Both the position numbers and the translations under genes were made by a program. From Candidatus Methylomirabilis oxygeniifera (lineage in GTDB: Bacteria; Methylomirabilota; Methylomirabilia; Methylomirabilales; Methylomirabilaceae), in the NCBI GenBank assembly GCA_016190285.1, contig JACPQW010000188.1, positions 1-32,941 on the forward strand: a DNA stretch of 32,941 nucleotides, in the 5' to 3' direction. This document shows, one piece after another, positions 9,099 to 19,493 of the stretch (positions within the stretch are counted from its first letter, which is position 1; each line of letters starts with the position of its first letter). The notes beneath the pieces are model-generated. The model searched no databases. It was not told the DNA's origin and was given only the letters and a program-made list of their open reading frames with translations.

Positions 9099-9430
9099 TG
9101 TCCTCCCTCCTTGCTGTCGGGCGAGTGTCTCGCGCGACGATGAAAGTAGAAAGGTACGCCTCTCCTCATAGTTCATAGTATGTCTCTCCAGGCAGAATTA
9201 GTCCATAGGGTTTTACCTTGACTCCATGTCCCCCTTGCGCTCGCCCCAAACCGTACGTGGAACCTCTTCAGTTACCCTATTTCGCCGAGTCGGCGTCACC
9301 GCATCCCTCGTTATGGCGTATGTAATAGTGGATTGTGCTCGCAACTTGGCGAGCTCTGCCGGCATGCAGGTTGCTTTACTTTCATGTTAAACTCATAGAG
9401 AAATCCTCTGAAGGCGAGAGGGAGGTGTCG

Positions 9431-11125
9431 ATGAACAGGACAGTGGCAACGGTGTCAGCGTTGTTGGTCTTTGGGGTCATCAGTCCGGCCTGGGCACAGG
9501 AGTGGCCCGCAAACCTTGCGCGCCTGAGTGTGGTCGAGGGAGAGGTCGCGGCGCAAATGGCTGGGTCCCAGGAGGGGATAGCCGCCACCTCGAATCTTCC
9601 CCTTGGCCCAGGAGATCGGCTGTGGGTAACAGGCCACGGCAGAGCCGAGATCCAGCTCCCGGAGGGTAATACCTTGCGTCTGGGCGATCACGCGAGCATT
9701 GAGCTTGGCGCGTCTACATCTCCTTCTGCCTGGTCATCCCCGGTCAGACTTGAGCGTGGTACGGCGACCTTTTATATCAGACGGCTGCCGCCTGAGCTTA
9801 CCGCCTTCCAGGTCGAGCTGCCGCAGGCCGGCGTTCTGGCCTCGATCTCTTCCACCTTTCGCGCCGATCTTTTCCCCGATGGATCGGCCCTGGTCTCGGT
9901 CTATGCCGGAGAGGTGGTCGTGCAGACCCCCGAGGGGAGTACCGAGGTTCGGAACCGTCAGACGCTGCGGTTGAGCCCTGACCGGCGCTCTCAACTGTAC
10001 GCGCTCGCCCCATGGGACGAGTTCGACCGCTGGAACGACCTGAGGGATATCCAGCTTTCCCGCACAGCTCCAGCCTCTTACCTACCGGCCGAGTTGACTC
10101 CGTACGCGTCCGACTTCGTGGCCTATGGCCACTGGGTTCCGGTCCCTCCGTACGGCTATGGCTGGGCTCCTACTGTAGAGGCGGGCTGGTCGCCCTTCCG
10201 ACAGGGACAGTGGATCTCGTGGCGAGGTGAGCTGGTGTGGCTTTCCTCAGAGCCCTGGGGATGGGCGCCGTATCATTACGGCCGGTGGCTCTTCTACCCC
10301 GAAATCGGGTGGGTCTGGATCCCACCCGGACGTGAGCTCGTGATCTGGAACCCGGGGGCGGTGGCCTGGGTTACCGGCCCTGAATTTGTCGCCTGGATCC
10401 CGCTGGCGCCCGGGGAGATCTTTTTCGGCTTCCGGGATTTCGGCCCTGCAAGCGTGAACATCACCAAGGTCCAGGTGACGAACGTTCAGGTTACCAACGT
10501 TTTCGTTAACAGGAGGGCTGCGAATGCCGTGGTTGTCGTCCACAAAGGTACCTTTGTGGCGGGTGGGCGGGCCCCAGCCTCGTTCCGTCCGCCAACGGAT
10601 GTCTTTGCCGCCGGCGGTCGTCGGGCTATCGGGCCGCCGCCGCTTCGGCCGGCAGCCATCCTGCTGCGCCATGCCCCATCCGGGCCGATGGTTCGGCAAG
10701 GCTCGCCACAACTCTCCACGACCCCGCGAAGGACCCAAGAGGGGAGCAGACCCGCATTGCCGACTGTTCGAGGTCCTGAGGTGGGCAGGACTCGCGGCAG
10801 GCCTGTCCTGAGCCCCACTGAAAGGCCGCCGGCCGCTGACGTCAAACAGGCGGTCCCTCACCCGGATGTTCACCAGCGCAGGCTCTCCCCGGAAATCTTA
10901 TTGGGGTCACCCCCGTCACCATCTTCCGGAGCATCGATGCAGCGCCGTGGCGGCGGAGCCGTTGAGTTCCATTCGCCCCAGGCGCGCCATGCGCCGGTTT
11001 CCTCAATGGCCCCAGCAGTTCCGAGGGCAGCCCATCCCGGCGATGGCGGAACAAAGAGAGAGACGCCCGCATCGTCACACGCCGGCAAGAGTCATCCCCA
11101 CCCTGCAGGGGCCGGTGGCCGTTGA
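9431..11125 (+). CDS. FecR-domain / DUF6600-type secreted protein
   Basis: Signal peptide MNRTVATVSALLVFGVISPAWAQ; FecR-like RLSVVEGEVAAQ...LPLGPGDRLWVTGHGRAEIQLPEGNTLRLGDHASIEL; Trp/Tyr/Pro-rich YGHWVPVPPYGYGWAPTVEAGWSPFRQGQW...GWAPYHYGRW. Confidence 0.82.
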   Translation: MNRTVATVSALLVFGVISPAWAQEWPANLARLSVVEGEVAAQMAGSQEGIAATSNLPLGPGDRLWVTGHGRAEIQLPEGNTLRLGDHASIELGASTSPSAWSSPVRLERGTATFYIRRLPPELTAFQVELPQAGVLASISSTFRADLFPDGSALVSVYAGEVVVQTPEGSTEVRNRQTLRLSPDRRSQLYALAPWDEFDRWNDLRDIQLSRTAPASYLPAELTPYASDFVAYGHWVPVPPYGYGWAPTVEAGWSPFRQGQWISWRGELVWLSSEPWGWAPYHYGRWLFYPEIGWVWIPPGRELVIWNPGAVAWVTGPEFVAWIPLAPGEIFFGFRDFGPASVNITKVQVTNVQVTNVFVNRRAANAVVVVHKGTFVAGGRAPASFRPPTDVFAAGGRRAIGPPPLRPAAILLRHAPSGPMVRQGSPQLSTTPRRTQEGSRPALPTVRGPEVGRTRGRPVLSPTERPPAADVKQAVPHPDVHQRRLSPEILLGSPPSPSSGASMQRRGGGAVEFHSPQARHAPVSSMAPAVPRAAHPGDGGTKRETPASSHAGKSHPHPAGAGGR

Positions 11126-11261
11126 CAGCAATCACATGAGCGGCATCACCTTTTGCTCTGGCGCTTTTCGTCCACCGACCGTATACTACGGCGTAATTCT
11201 CTGGTTGTTCCTGACGTATGCATAACCCCTCGTCTCATCGCCCCTGAAGAGGCTGTGAACC

Positions 11262-13202
11262 ATGAACCAGGTTGTTGCTCCACCGCTTGCAGGCTTAACC
11301 GGCCTTACCGTGGTCTCTTTTGAGAGTCGCCTGGCTGCTCCGATGGCCGACCTGATCTGTCGTCAAGGAGGCGCGCCCGTCTCCGCGCCTGCGCTCCGCG
11401 AGATCCCGTGTACGGGACATGCGGAAGCCATCGAGTTTGCAAAGGCATTGTTGGCCGGCCAGATCGATATGGTTGTGTGGCTGACCGGCGTCGGCGCCCG
11501 CGCCTTGCTGACCGCTGTGGAAGGGACCGTGTCGCGCGCGGAGTTTCTGGCGACCCTGAGCCGGATCCCAGCCATTGCCCTTGGTCCAAAACCCCAAGCG
11601 GTTCTACGGGAACTGGGTATTCCGATTACGTTGGCTGTCCCGGAACCCAACACCTGGCGCGAGATTCTGACGGCGATCGACAGCGCGGCTATCCCTCTGC
11701 TTGGTCGGCGGGTGGCGGTCCAGGAATACGGTCGCAGCAACCCGGAGCTGATTGCGGGACTGCAAACGCGCGGCGCCAGCGTCCTGCGGGTTCCGGTCTA
11801 CCAGTGGGCGTTACCCGAGGATTGTGGCCCTTTGCGGCAGGCGATCAAGGCTATCGTCAATCAACAGGTTGATCTGGTCCTCTTTACGACCGCTGTGCAG
11901 GCGGATCATCTGTTGCAGGTCGCGGCAGCGGACGGTCTGGAGGAATCGCTGCGAGGAGGATTGCGCGATACAGTCGTTGCCTCAATCGGCCCTACCTGCA
12001 GCAAAGCACTCCGCGAACATGGCCTGACGGTCGACCTGGAGCCGGAGCATCCTAAAATGGGCCACCTGGTTCAGACCGTCGCTCGACACGCCCACGTGCT
12101 GCGACGGATCAAGCGAGCCAGAACAGTGCAGGAGGCCGGAGACAGGAGGCCGAAGGCAGGAGGCGCGGATCTATTGTCGGAGAGTCCATTTCTAAAAGCC
12201 TGCCGCCTGGAGCCGGCCCCCTATACGCCGATCTGGATCATGCGGCAGGCCGGGCGCTATCTTCAGGAGTACCGCGAGATTCGAGGGAAGCTGTCGTTTC
12301 TGGAACTGTGTCACCGACCTGACCTGGCGGCGGAGGTGACGGTCACGGCCGCCGAGCGGCTCGGCGTGGATGCCGCGATCATCTTCGGCGACATCCTCCT
12401 GGTGGTGGAGCCGATGGGGGTCGGGTTGGAGTTTACCAAGGGGGACGGTCCGGTCATCCATCATCCGGTAAGGTGCGGGGCCGACCTGAAACGGCTGCGA
12501 CCGGTCGATGTGCAGGGATCGCTCTCGTTTCTCTTCGAAGCGGTGCGCCTGGCGCGCGCAGCGCTACCGGCGAACATCCCCCTCATTGGGTTCGCCGGGG
12601 CGCCGTTTACGCTGGCCTCATATCTGATCGAGGGCCGCGGGTCACGCCAGTATCAGCAGACCAAGACGCTCATGTATCGCGATCCTGCGGCGTGGCACGC
12701 CCTCATGGAGCGGCTGTCCGATGTCGTGTCCGACTACCTGAACGGTCAGATCGCCGCGGGGGTCCAGGTGGTGCAGTTATTCGATAGCTGGGTCGGCTGT
12801 CTGAGTCCCGACGACTATCGGGAGTTCGTCCTACCCCACACGAAACGCGCTATCGCAAAGCTTGTACCCGGCGTGCCGGTCATTCATTTCGGGACCGATA
12901 CGACGTCGCTGCTGCCGCTGATACGGGAGGCCGGCGGGAATGTGATCGGGTTGGACTGGCGAGTGGATCTTGGAGAGGCCTGGGCCGGTCTGGGGTATGA
13001 GGTCGGCGTACAGGGCAACCTGGACCCGGTGGCGCTATTCGCCGAACCCGATAAGATTCGCCGCCAGGCCGATCGGATCCTTGAGCGGGCTGCGAAACGA
13101 CCAGGCCACATCTTCAATCTCGGTCATGGTATCTTACCGCAAACCCCTGTAGACCACCTGCGCGTGCTCATCGACTATGTCCACGAAGCGACGGCGAGAT
13201 AA
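11262..13202 (+). CDS. hemDE: Fused uroporphyrinogen-III synthase (HemD) / uroporphyrinogen decarboxylase (HemE)
   Basis: N-terminal half HemD-like (LTVVSFESRLAAPMADLICRQGG...VDLVLFTTAVQADHLL...SIGPTCSKALREHGL); C-terminal half HemE (PIWIMRQAGRYLQEYREIR...IGFAGAPFTLASYLIEG...FNLGHGILPQTPVDHLR) in one uninterrupted frame. Confidence 0.93.
   Translation: MNQVVAPPLAGLTGLTVVSFESRLAAPMADLICRQGGAPVSAPALREIPCTGHAEAIEFAKALLAGQIDMVVWLTGVGARALLTAVEGTVSRAEFLATLSRIPAIALGPKPQAVLRELGIPITLAVPEPNTWREILTAIDSAAIPLLGRRVAVQEYGRSNPELIAGLQTRGASVLRVPVYQWALPEDCGPLRQAIKAIVNQQVDLVLFTTAVQADHLLQVAAADGLEESLRGGLRDTVVASIGPTCSKALREHGLTVDLEPEHPKMGHLVQTVARHAHVLRRIKRARTVQEAGDRRPKAGGADLLSESPFLKACRLEPAPYTPIWIMRQAGRYLQEYREIRGKLSFLELCHRPDLAAEVTVTAAERLGVDAAIIFGDILLVVEPMGVGLEFTKGDGPVIHHPVRCGADLKRLRPVDVQGSLSFLFEAVRLARAALPANIPLIGFAGAPFTLASYLIEGRGSRQYQQTKTLMYRDPAAWHALMERLSDVVSDYLNGQIAAGVQVVQLFDSWVGCLSPDDYREFVLPHTKRAIAKLVPGVPVIHFGTDTTSLLPLIREAGGNVIGLDWRVDLGEAWAGLGYEVGVQGNLDPVALFAEPDKIRRQADRILERAAKRPGHIFNLGHGILPQTPVDHLRVLIDYVHEATAR
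12131..12165 (+). repeat. 14-bp tandem repeat (about 2.5 copies) in the hemD-hemE linker
   Basis: AGGAGGCCGGAGAC / AGGAGGCCGAAGGC / AGGAGGC, read directly. Confidence 0.85.
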
Positions 13203-13203
13203 C

Positions 13204-14139
13204 GTGGCCTCACCGTCCGATGCCGTCCTGATGATCGCCTTTGGGGGTCCTGCGAAGTCTGATGAGATCCGCTCATTTCTCGCCAATGTGCTTCAGGGTG
13301 TACCGGTCCGACCGGAGCGGCTGGAGGAGGCGGCCCGTCACTACGAAGCGCTCGGTGGCCGGTCTCCGATCACTGAGTTGACCTTTCGGCAGGCGAAGAG
13401 CCTGGCTGCGCTGTTGGAGCGCGAGGGGCCGAGGCTGCCCGTCTATGTCGGGATGCGCTATTGGCATCCGTTCGTTGCCGAGACGGTGGAGCAAATGGTT
13501 CGGGATGGCAGACGGCGTGCGGTCGCGTTGATCATGGCGGCGCACGATTCCGGAGCGGCAAGTTGGGAGAAATCGGTAAGGGCGGTCACCGACGCACTGT
13601 TCGCTGCAGGACCCAGAGCGCCCTACGTGGACTTCGCCCAGCCATGTTATGACCACCCGGATTTCATCGCGGCGATGGCCGAGCAGGTCCACACGCAACT
13701 GCAGGCGATCCCCCATACTCACCGTCACGGGACGCCGCTGGTCTTTACGGCCCACAGCATCCCGGTTTCGGTCGCCGCCTCGTCGCCCTATGTGCAGCAA
13801 CTCGAGACGTCCTGCCGCCTCGTCGCGGAGACCTTAGGACATCCCTGCTGGTTCCTGGCCTATCAGAGCCGCAGCGGCAATCCCAAAGAGCCGTGGCTTG
13901 AGCCTGATATACGCGATGTCCTGCGCACGCTCCACGCTGAAGGTCACCGGTCGGTGGTGGTGGCCCCCATCGGCTTCGTGTGCGATCACGTTGAGGTGCG
14001 TTACGATCTGGACGTGGAGGCCAAGGCGCTGGCCGACACGCTCGGGATCGAATGGCGACGGGCCGGTACGGTAAACGATCATCCTTTGTACATTCGCGCC
14101 CTGGCCGATCTGGTGCGTCAGCGGATAGCGCAGGGCTAA
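13204..14139 (+). CDS. hemH: Ferrochelatase
   Basis: SPSDAVLMIAFGGPAKSDEIRSFLANVLQG...VYVGMRYWHPFV...TAHSIPVSV...YQSRSGNPKEPWLEPDI...PIGFVCDHVEVRYDLDVEA. GTG 13204 preferred just after the hemDE stop. Confidence 0.92.
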   Translation: MASPSDAVLMIAFGGPAKSDEIRSFLANVLQGVPVRPERLEEAARHYEALGGRSPITELTFRQAKSLAALLEREGPRLPVYVGMRYWHPFVAETVEQMVRDGRRRAVALIMAAHDSGAASWEKSVRAVTDALFAAGPRAPYVDFAQPCYDHPDFIAAMAEQVHTQLQAIPHTHRHGTPLVFTAHSIPVSVAASSPYVQQLETSCRLVAETLGHPCWFLAYQSRSGNPKEPWLEPDIRDVLRTLHAEGHRSVVVAPIGFVCDHVEVRYDLDVEAKALADTLGIEWRRAGTVNDHPLYIRALADLVRQRIAQG

Positions 14140-14159
14140 AGGGCCTTTGGCCAGCGTGG

Positions 14160-15647
14160 ATGGCGACGGAACGGCACAGCGGCAGTAAGCGTATCGTGGT
14201 GGTGGGGAGCGGCATCGCGGGTCTGGCCGCCGCCTGTCGGTTGCAGGAGCGGTGCGAGCAGGACGGCCCGCCTTGCGAGGTGCGCGTATTGGAGGCCGCT
14301 GCACGGCCCGGCGGTGCGATCAGTACCACGCACCGGGATGGTTTTATCCTTGAATCGGGACCCGATACCATTTTCACCGATAAGCCGTGGGGGCTGGATC
14401 TGATCAGGCGCCTTGGTCTGGGCGAGCAGATCATCGGGACCAGTGAGGCGCACCGCCGGACCTTTGTTGTGCGGGACGGCGCGCTGCACCCGCTGCCCGA
14501 AGGGTTCGCCTTGATGGGGCCGACCAAGCCTTGGCCGTTTCTGCAATCAGGGCTGCTGTCGTGGCGTGGCAAGGCAAGAGCGGCTCTGGACCTGGTGCTG
14601 CCGCGAGGACGATCATCCGACGACGAAAGCCTGGCGTCGTTCGTTCGGCGTCGTTTCGGACAGGAGTTTCTCGACCGGCTGGCCCAACCGATGATCGGTG
14701 GAATCTATGGCGCCGACCCGGAGCGGTTGAGCTTGCGCGCTACCTTCCCGCAGTTTCTGCAGATGGAAGTGATGCACCGCAGCGTGATCCTCGGCCTGCG
14801 ACGAATGCGCCCCGCCGGCCGCGGCGCAGGCCGACCCAGCAGCGGCCCGCGCTATGGCCTGTTTGTGACGCTGGATCACGGGCTGCAGGCCCTCGTCGAT
14901 GCCATGGTAAAAAGGCTGCCGGCCGGGACACTGCGTCTCCGTACGCCGGTTGACAGGATCGCGCACACAGCGCAAGGCTGGACCCTTCGACTTGGAGACG
15001 GCGCGAGCCTGCAGGCCGATGGCCTTATTCTCGCCGTCCCCGCGTTTGAGATTGCCAGGCTCACCCGTGACCTGGACCAAGACCTGGCTTATCAGCTAGA
15101 GGCGATTCCCTACGCCTCTTCGGTCACGATCAATCTGGCCTATCGTAGAGAGGCGATCCAGCATCCGCTCGACGGGTTTGGATTTGTGGTGCCGGCCTGC
15201 GAGGGGCGCACCATCATCGCCTGTTCGTTCAGCAGCGTGAAGTTCGCCCATCGGGCGCCGGCCGGTCACGTCCTGCTGCGTGCCTTCGCGGGCGGCGCGC
15301 TACAACCGGAGCCGTTCACCTGGGATGACGAGACGCTGCTGAGCGCGGTGCGCCGCGATCTGGAGGAGCTGCTGGCGATTCACGCACCCCCTTTGTGGAG
15401 CCAGTTGGTCCGACATCCTCGTGTGATGCCCCAGTACCAGGTCGGCCACCTGGCTCGGTTGGCGGTGCTCGAAGAGGCGCTTGGGCGCTGGCCCACCCTC
15501 AAGCTGGCCGGTAACGCCTATCGCGGCGTTGGTGTCCCGGACGTGGTTCACAGCGGGGAGGTGGCCGCCGATTCATTAGTGGCAGAGCTGGCTCCGTCAC
15601 CGACCGAGCCGACCCCGGCTTGTACCGAAGGCGATTCTCGCCTATAA
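14160..15647 (+). CDS. hemG: Protoporphyrinogen/coproporphyrinogen oxidase (HemY-type FAD protein)
   Basis: KRIVVVGSGIAGLAAACRLQ (FAD GxGxxG), LEAAARPGGAISTTHRDGFILESGPDTIF, C-terminal LAGNAYRGVGVPDVVHSGEVAADSL. Confidence 0.9.
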   Translation: MATERHSGSKRIVVVGSGIAGLAAACRLQERCEQDGPPCEVRVLEAAARPGGAISTTHRDGFILESGPDTIFTDKPWGLDLIRRLGLGEQIIGTSEAHRRTFVVRDGALHPLPEGFALMGPTKPWPFLQSGLLSWRGKARAALDLVLPRGRSSDDESLASFVRRRFGQEFLDRLAQPMIGGIYGADPERLSLRATFPQFLQMEVMHRSVILGLRRMRPAGRGAGRPSSGPRYGLFVTLDHGLQALVDAMVKRLPAGTLRLRTPVDRIAHTAQGWTLRLGDGASLQADGLILAVPAFEIARLTRDLDQDLAYQLEAIPYASSVTINLAYRREAIQHPLDGFGFVVPACEGRTIIACSFSSVKFAHRAPAGHVLLRAFAGGALQPEPFTWDDETLLSAVRRDLEELLAIHAPPLWSQLVRHPRVMPQYQVGHLARLAVLEEALGRWPTLKLAGNAYRGVGVPDVVHSGEVAADSLVAELAPSPTEPTPACTEGDSRL

Positions 15648-15735
15648 TCCTGTACTCCGGGGCTAAATACGAAGAGGCGAGTCGATCCAACGAGTGATCC
15701 CGCCGTGAGCGCGAATAAGAATAAGGAGATCACCT

Positions 15736-17004
15736 ATGCACGCAAGAAAGATCGTTGTCCTGTGTGGGTTCATGGCCGCTATAATCTTCAGTGCGGGTTG
15801 CGCGACCACACTGTCGAAGGTCGCCTATATCGTCTCAGAAGACCAGGGAACAACCTCAGTCCTGGTTCAGAACGCCGATGGCAGTAATCCCGTCCGCGTT
15901 CCGGGCCTATCCGGGGCAATCTCGGAGATCGCCATGTCGCCTAGTGGCCAGCGGCTGGCCTATGTGACTGGCGGAACCACCACCGGCCTCGAACAGGTGT
16001 TTGTCGCCGAGCTGGATGAACACAGTAACATCGTAGGGGTCAGGCGCAACGTTTCGGATGAACCGCCGACTGCGAGAAGCTTCTCGCCGAAGTTCCTCGA
16101 CGACAATCATCTCCTGTATCTTTCGGAGAACCAGGGTGACCGGATTCTGGTTCTGATAGATTTACTCACCGGAGGTAAGCAGAAGATCTCCGCGATCAGC
16201 GGAACGATCGACACGGTGATCCGGTACAACATTGATGACAAAGACGCCCTCTTTTTTGGACTGAACAAGGAGATGCGACGATTTGACCTTCCGACCGGGC
16301 CGCTTCGGTCGGTTGTGGCGAATACGGGGAGCGTCTCCGCGCTGGCCTATGAGAAGATGGGGATTTTTGAGAATTCCCTTATTTTTAGTGCTCAGGTCAC
16401 TCCCGAGGAACGGGTCATCTCACACATGCGTCTGGATGGAACAGGGCTCAAGGCTGTTGCTGAGGTCCCCTCTGAACTGGTCTTTTCGATCATCAGGCTG
16501 GCGCAGGAACCGGCATCGCGGGTCCAGCGATTCAGTCTGTTTGACTTCACTCTGGTGACAAGGCCCGAGGACGAGGCAGACCTGATTACGCTGGAAGGCT
16601 ACGAGATAACCGCACAGAAGATCACTGAACGGCACCTCTTCTGGGTCGTGCGAGATCTGCGGAGCCCGGACCTGGTCCGTGCGGTCTACGCGGCGAAGGG
16701 CTTAGAGGATCTTAGAACAGGCGCCCACGGAAGATCAGTCTACCTCGCATCGACGGGGAATACGCTGGTCTGGTATGATCCTGCCAACCAAAAGATATGG
16801 GGCGTGCCGATCGACCAGATCGGTGGGAATCCGGTCGATCTCTCGGCCGGCGTGACCAGGGTGGCCGATCGTCCTTTCTCGATTTCAGCAAACAATATCG
16901 GCGTAGTTACTGAAGAGGGGAAGCTCTATTTGCTTTCAACCAACCGCACGTCGCCGCCACGCTTGCTGGGGCAGGGAATTCACATGAGCATCACCCGCCC
17001 GTGA
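15736..17004 (+). CDS. Putative lipoprotein with TolB-like beta-propeller repeats
   Basis: Lipobox-like MAAIIFSAGC; VAYIVSEDQGTTSVLVQNADGSNPVRV, SPSGQRLAYVTGG. Confidence 0.65.
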   Translation: MHARKIVVLCGFMAAIIFSAGCATTLSKVAYIVSEDQGTTSVLVQNADGSNPVRVPGLSGAISEIAMSPSGQRLAYVTGGTTTGLEQVFVAELDEHSNIVGVRRNVSDEPPTARSFSPKFLDDNHLLYLSENQGDRILVLIDLLTGGKQKISAISGTIDTVIRYNIDDKDALFFGLNKEMRRFDLPTGPLRSVVANTGSVSALAYEKMGIFENSLIFSAQVTPEERVISHMRLDGTGLKAVAEVPSELVFSIIRLAQEPASRVQRFSLFDFTLVTRPEDEADLITLEGYEITAQKITERHLFWVVRDLRSPDLVRAVYAAKGLEDLRTGAHGRSVYLASTGNTLVWYDPANQKIWGVPIDQIGGNPVDLSAGVTRVADRPFSISANNIGVVTEEGKLYLLSTNRTSPPRLLGQGIHMSITRP

Positions 17005-17067
17005 CTCGCCTCCACGTCGCGAGGGGAGAATGCAGGCAAAGGGCGCTGTATAGTTGAGGAGGAAGTG

Positions 17068-18741
17068 ATGACGTTCGATCCGAGGCATAAGAGCCGTACG
17101 CTGTTGGATGGGCCGGACCGTGCCCCGGCACGGGCGATGCTGAAGGCCATCGGTTTTAAAGATGAAGATCTTGCGCGACCGCTCGTCGGCGTGGCCCACT
17201 GCTGGATCGAGGTCATGCCCTGCAACTTCAACCACCGAACGCTGGCTGAGCGGGTCAAGGCAGGCATTCGGGCGGCCGGTGGAACGCCGATCGAGTACAA
17301 CACGATCGGAATTTCCGATGGGATCTCCATGGGCACCGAAGGGATGAAGACGTCCCTGGTGAGCCGGGAGGTTGTAGCCGACTCCGTCGAATTGGTGGCC
17401 AGAGGACACCTGTTTGACGGCTTAGTCGCTATCTCCGGCTGCGATAAAACGATTCCTGGTACGGTCATGGCGCTGGCCCGCCTGAATATTCCCGGCCTCA
17501 TGCTCTATAGCGGCTCCACCGCCTTCGGCGAGTACGAGGGCCGCCATCTCACGATCCAGGATGTCTTTGAGGCAGTGGGCGCCTACAATGTCGGTAAGAT
17601 GCCGTCCGAGGAGCTTCGCGTCATTGAGAACTGCGCCTGCCCCGGTGCGGGCGCCTGCGGCGGCCAGTTCACGGCCAATACCATGTCTACCGCCTTTGAG
17701 ATGCTGGGCATCTCGCCCATGGGCTGGAATGGCGTCCCGGCGACGGATGCCCGGAAGGAAGAGGTGGCCTTCGAGAGCGGAAAGCTGGTCATGGAGCTGC
17801 TGCGGCAAGGTATTACACCCAAGCAGATCCTTACCCGCAACGCCTTTCGCAACGCCATTGCCGGTGTCATGGCCACGGGAGGATCTACCAACGCTGTGCT
17901 TCACCTCATCGCTGTCGCCAAGGTCGTCGGTGTCAAGCTGTCGTTGGACGATTTCGATCGAATCTCCAAAAAGACCCCGCTCCTGGCTGACCTGAAGCCG
18001 TGGGGACGCTTTACTGCTCCGGACATGTACATGGCGGGCGGCATGCCGGTGGTGGCTAAACGACTGTTGGATGCCGGTATTCTGCATGCCGACGAGCTGA
18101 CGGTCACCGGTAAGACGATCGGTAAGGAGGCACGGGCTGCTCGCGAGACCCGCGGACAAGTCGTGATCTATCCGCTCCTGAAGCCGATCAAACCGACCGG
18201 GGGGATGGTCATCCTGAGAGGTAATCTTGCGCCGGACGGGTGTGTGGCCAAGGTCGCCGGTCACGAGCGGATGATCCATCGAGGTCCGGCGCGGGTCTTC
18301 AACCGGGAAGAGGACGCCTTCACCGCCGTCAAGGACGGGAAGATCAAGGCGGGCGACGTAGTTGTCATCCGCTACGAGGGGCCCAAGGGCGGGCCGGGGA
18401 TGCGTGAGATGCTCGGCGTGACCGGGGCGCTTGCCGGCGCCGGCCTTCTGGACTCGGTGGCGCTGATGACGGATGGACGCTTTTCGGGCGCCACGCATGG
18501 CCTGATGGTCGGTCACATCGCCCCTGAGGCTGCGGTGGGCGGACCGATCGCCGCACTGCGCACCGGCGACACCGTACTCCTCGATATCAACAAGCGCCGC
18601 CTGGACGTCGAGCTGTCGGCCGCCGAACTGAAGCGGCGACTCCGAACATGGAAGCCGCCCGCCCCCCGCTATAAGAGCGGTGTGATGGCCAAGTACGCCC
18701 GCGCGGTCTCCTCCGCCTCAGAAGGCGCGGTCACCGATTGA
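17068..18741 (+). CDS. ilvD: Dihydroxy-acid dehydratase
   Basis: [85 protein letters not shown]. Confidence 0.96.
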   Translation: MTFDPRHKSRTLLDGPDRAPARAMLKAIGFKDEDLARPLVGVAHCWIEVMPCNFNHRTLAERVKAGIRAAGGTPIEYNTIGISDGISMGTEGMKTSLVSREVVADSVELVARGHLFDGLVAISGCDKTIPGTVMALARLNIPGLMLYSGSTAFGEYEGRHLTIQDVFEAVGAYNVGKMPSEELRVIENCACPGAGACGGQFTANTMSTAFEMLGISPMGWNGVPATDARKEEVAFESGKLVMELLRQGITPKQILTRNAFRNAIAGVMATGGSTNAVLHLIAVAKVVGVKLSLDDFDRISKKTPLLADLKPWGRFTAPDMYMAGGMPVVAKRLLDAGILHADELTVTGKTIGKEARAARETRGQVVIYPLLKPIKPTGGMVILRGNLAPDGCVAKVAGHERMIHRGPARVFNREEDAFTAVKDGKIKAGDVVVIRYEGPKGGPGMREMLGVTGALAGAGLLDSVALMTDGRFSGATHGLMVGHIAPEAAVGGPIAALRTGDTVLLDINKRRLDVELSAAELKRRLRTWKPPAPRYKSGVMAKYARAVSSASEGAVTD

Positions 18742-18765
18742 GAAGCTGTCAGCACCAGGCGCAAA

Positions 18766-18824
18766 AGGCTGAAGGTAGATAGACTGAAGGTTTCGAGAAT
18801 TCTTAAGCCTTCAGTCTTCAGCCT
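18766..18824. repeat. Imperfect inverted repeat between ilvD and the dedA-like gene
   Basis: AGGCTGAAGgtagatAGACTGAAGG ... CCTTCAGTCTTCAGCCT. Confidence 0.7.
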
Positions 18825-18857
18825 AACCACCTGCTTTTAACGTTGAGGGCTGCTGAG

Positions 18858-19493
18858 ATGGAATGGCTCTGGAGTCTGTTTCATACTATCTATGATGTAG
18901 AGGGCTTAGTCCGCGTCGGCGGCCTCATGGCGCTTATCGCCATCATCTTTGCGGAGACCGGCCTGCTGGTTGGCTTCTTTTTGCCGGGTGATTCCCTGTT
19001 GGTCACCGCAGGACTGTTCGCGGTCAACGGTCATCTGGAGTTATGGAGTCTGTTCCTCTTCGTCAGCCTGGCCGCCATCGTGGGCGATGCCGTCGGCTAC
19101 TTCCTTGGCACAAGGACTGGCCCCAGAATCTTCTCCAGAGACGACTCCCTCCTTTTTCATAAGAAACATCTTGTCAGCACCAAAGCGTTCTATGATCGCC
19201 ATGGCGGCATCACCATCGTCCTCGCCCGGTTCATGCCGATCCTTCGCACCTTTGCGCCGATTGTCGCAGGAGTCGGCAACATGCAGTACGGTCGATTTGC
19301 CCTCTACAACGTGATGGGAGGGGTCGGATGGGTTGTCAGTCTGACCTCCATCGGCTACTTCCTCGGAAAGACCATCCCGGATATTGACCGATATATCCAT
19401 GTTGTCATCGCCGCAGTGATCCTGCTTTCCTTGATTCCCGGGATAGTCGCATTTCTGAGAAGCAGGCAGCGGGCTCGCACGCTTTCTCTGTAA
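18858..19493 (+). CDS. DedA/SNARE-associated-family membrane protein
   Basis: FAETGLLVGFFLPGDSLLVTAGLFA...GDAVGYFLGTRTGPRIF...ITIVLARFMPILRTFAPIVAGVGNMQYGRF. Confidence 0.92.
   Translation: MEWLWSLFHTIYDVEGLVRVGGLMALIAIIFAETGLLVGFFLPGDSLLVTAGLFAVNGHLELWSLFLFVSLAAIVGDAVGYFLGTRTGPRIFSRDDSLLFHKKHLVSTKAFYDRHGGITIVLARFMPILRTFAPIVAGVGNMQYGRFALYNVMGGVGWVVSLTSIGYFLGKTIPDIDRYIHVVIAAVILLSLIPGIVAFLRSRQRARTLSL

Noticed and set aside
12192-12464. Minus-strand ORFs within hemDE
   Set aside because: Opposite a highly conserved HemE coding region.
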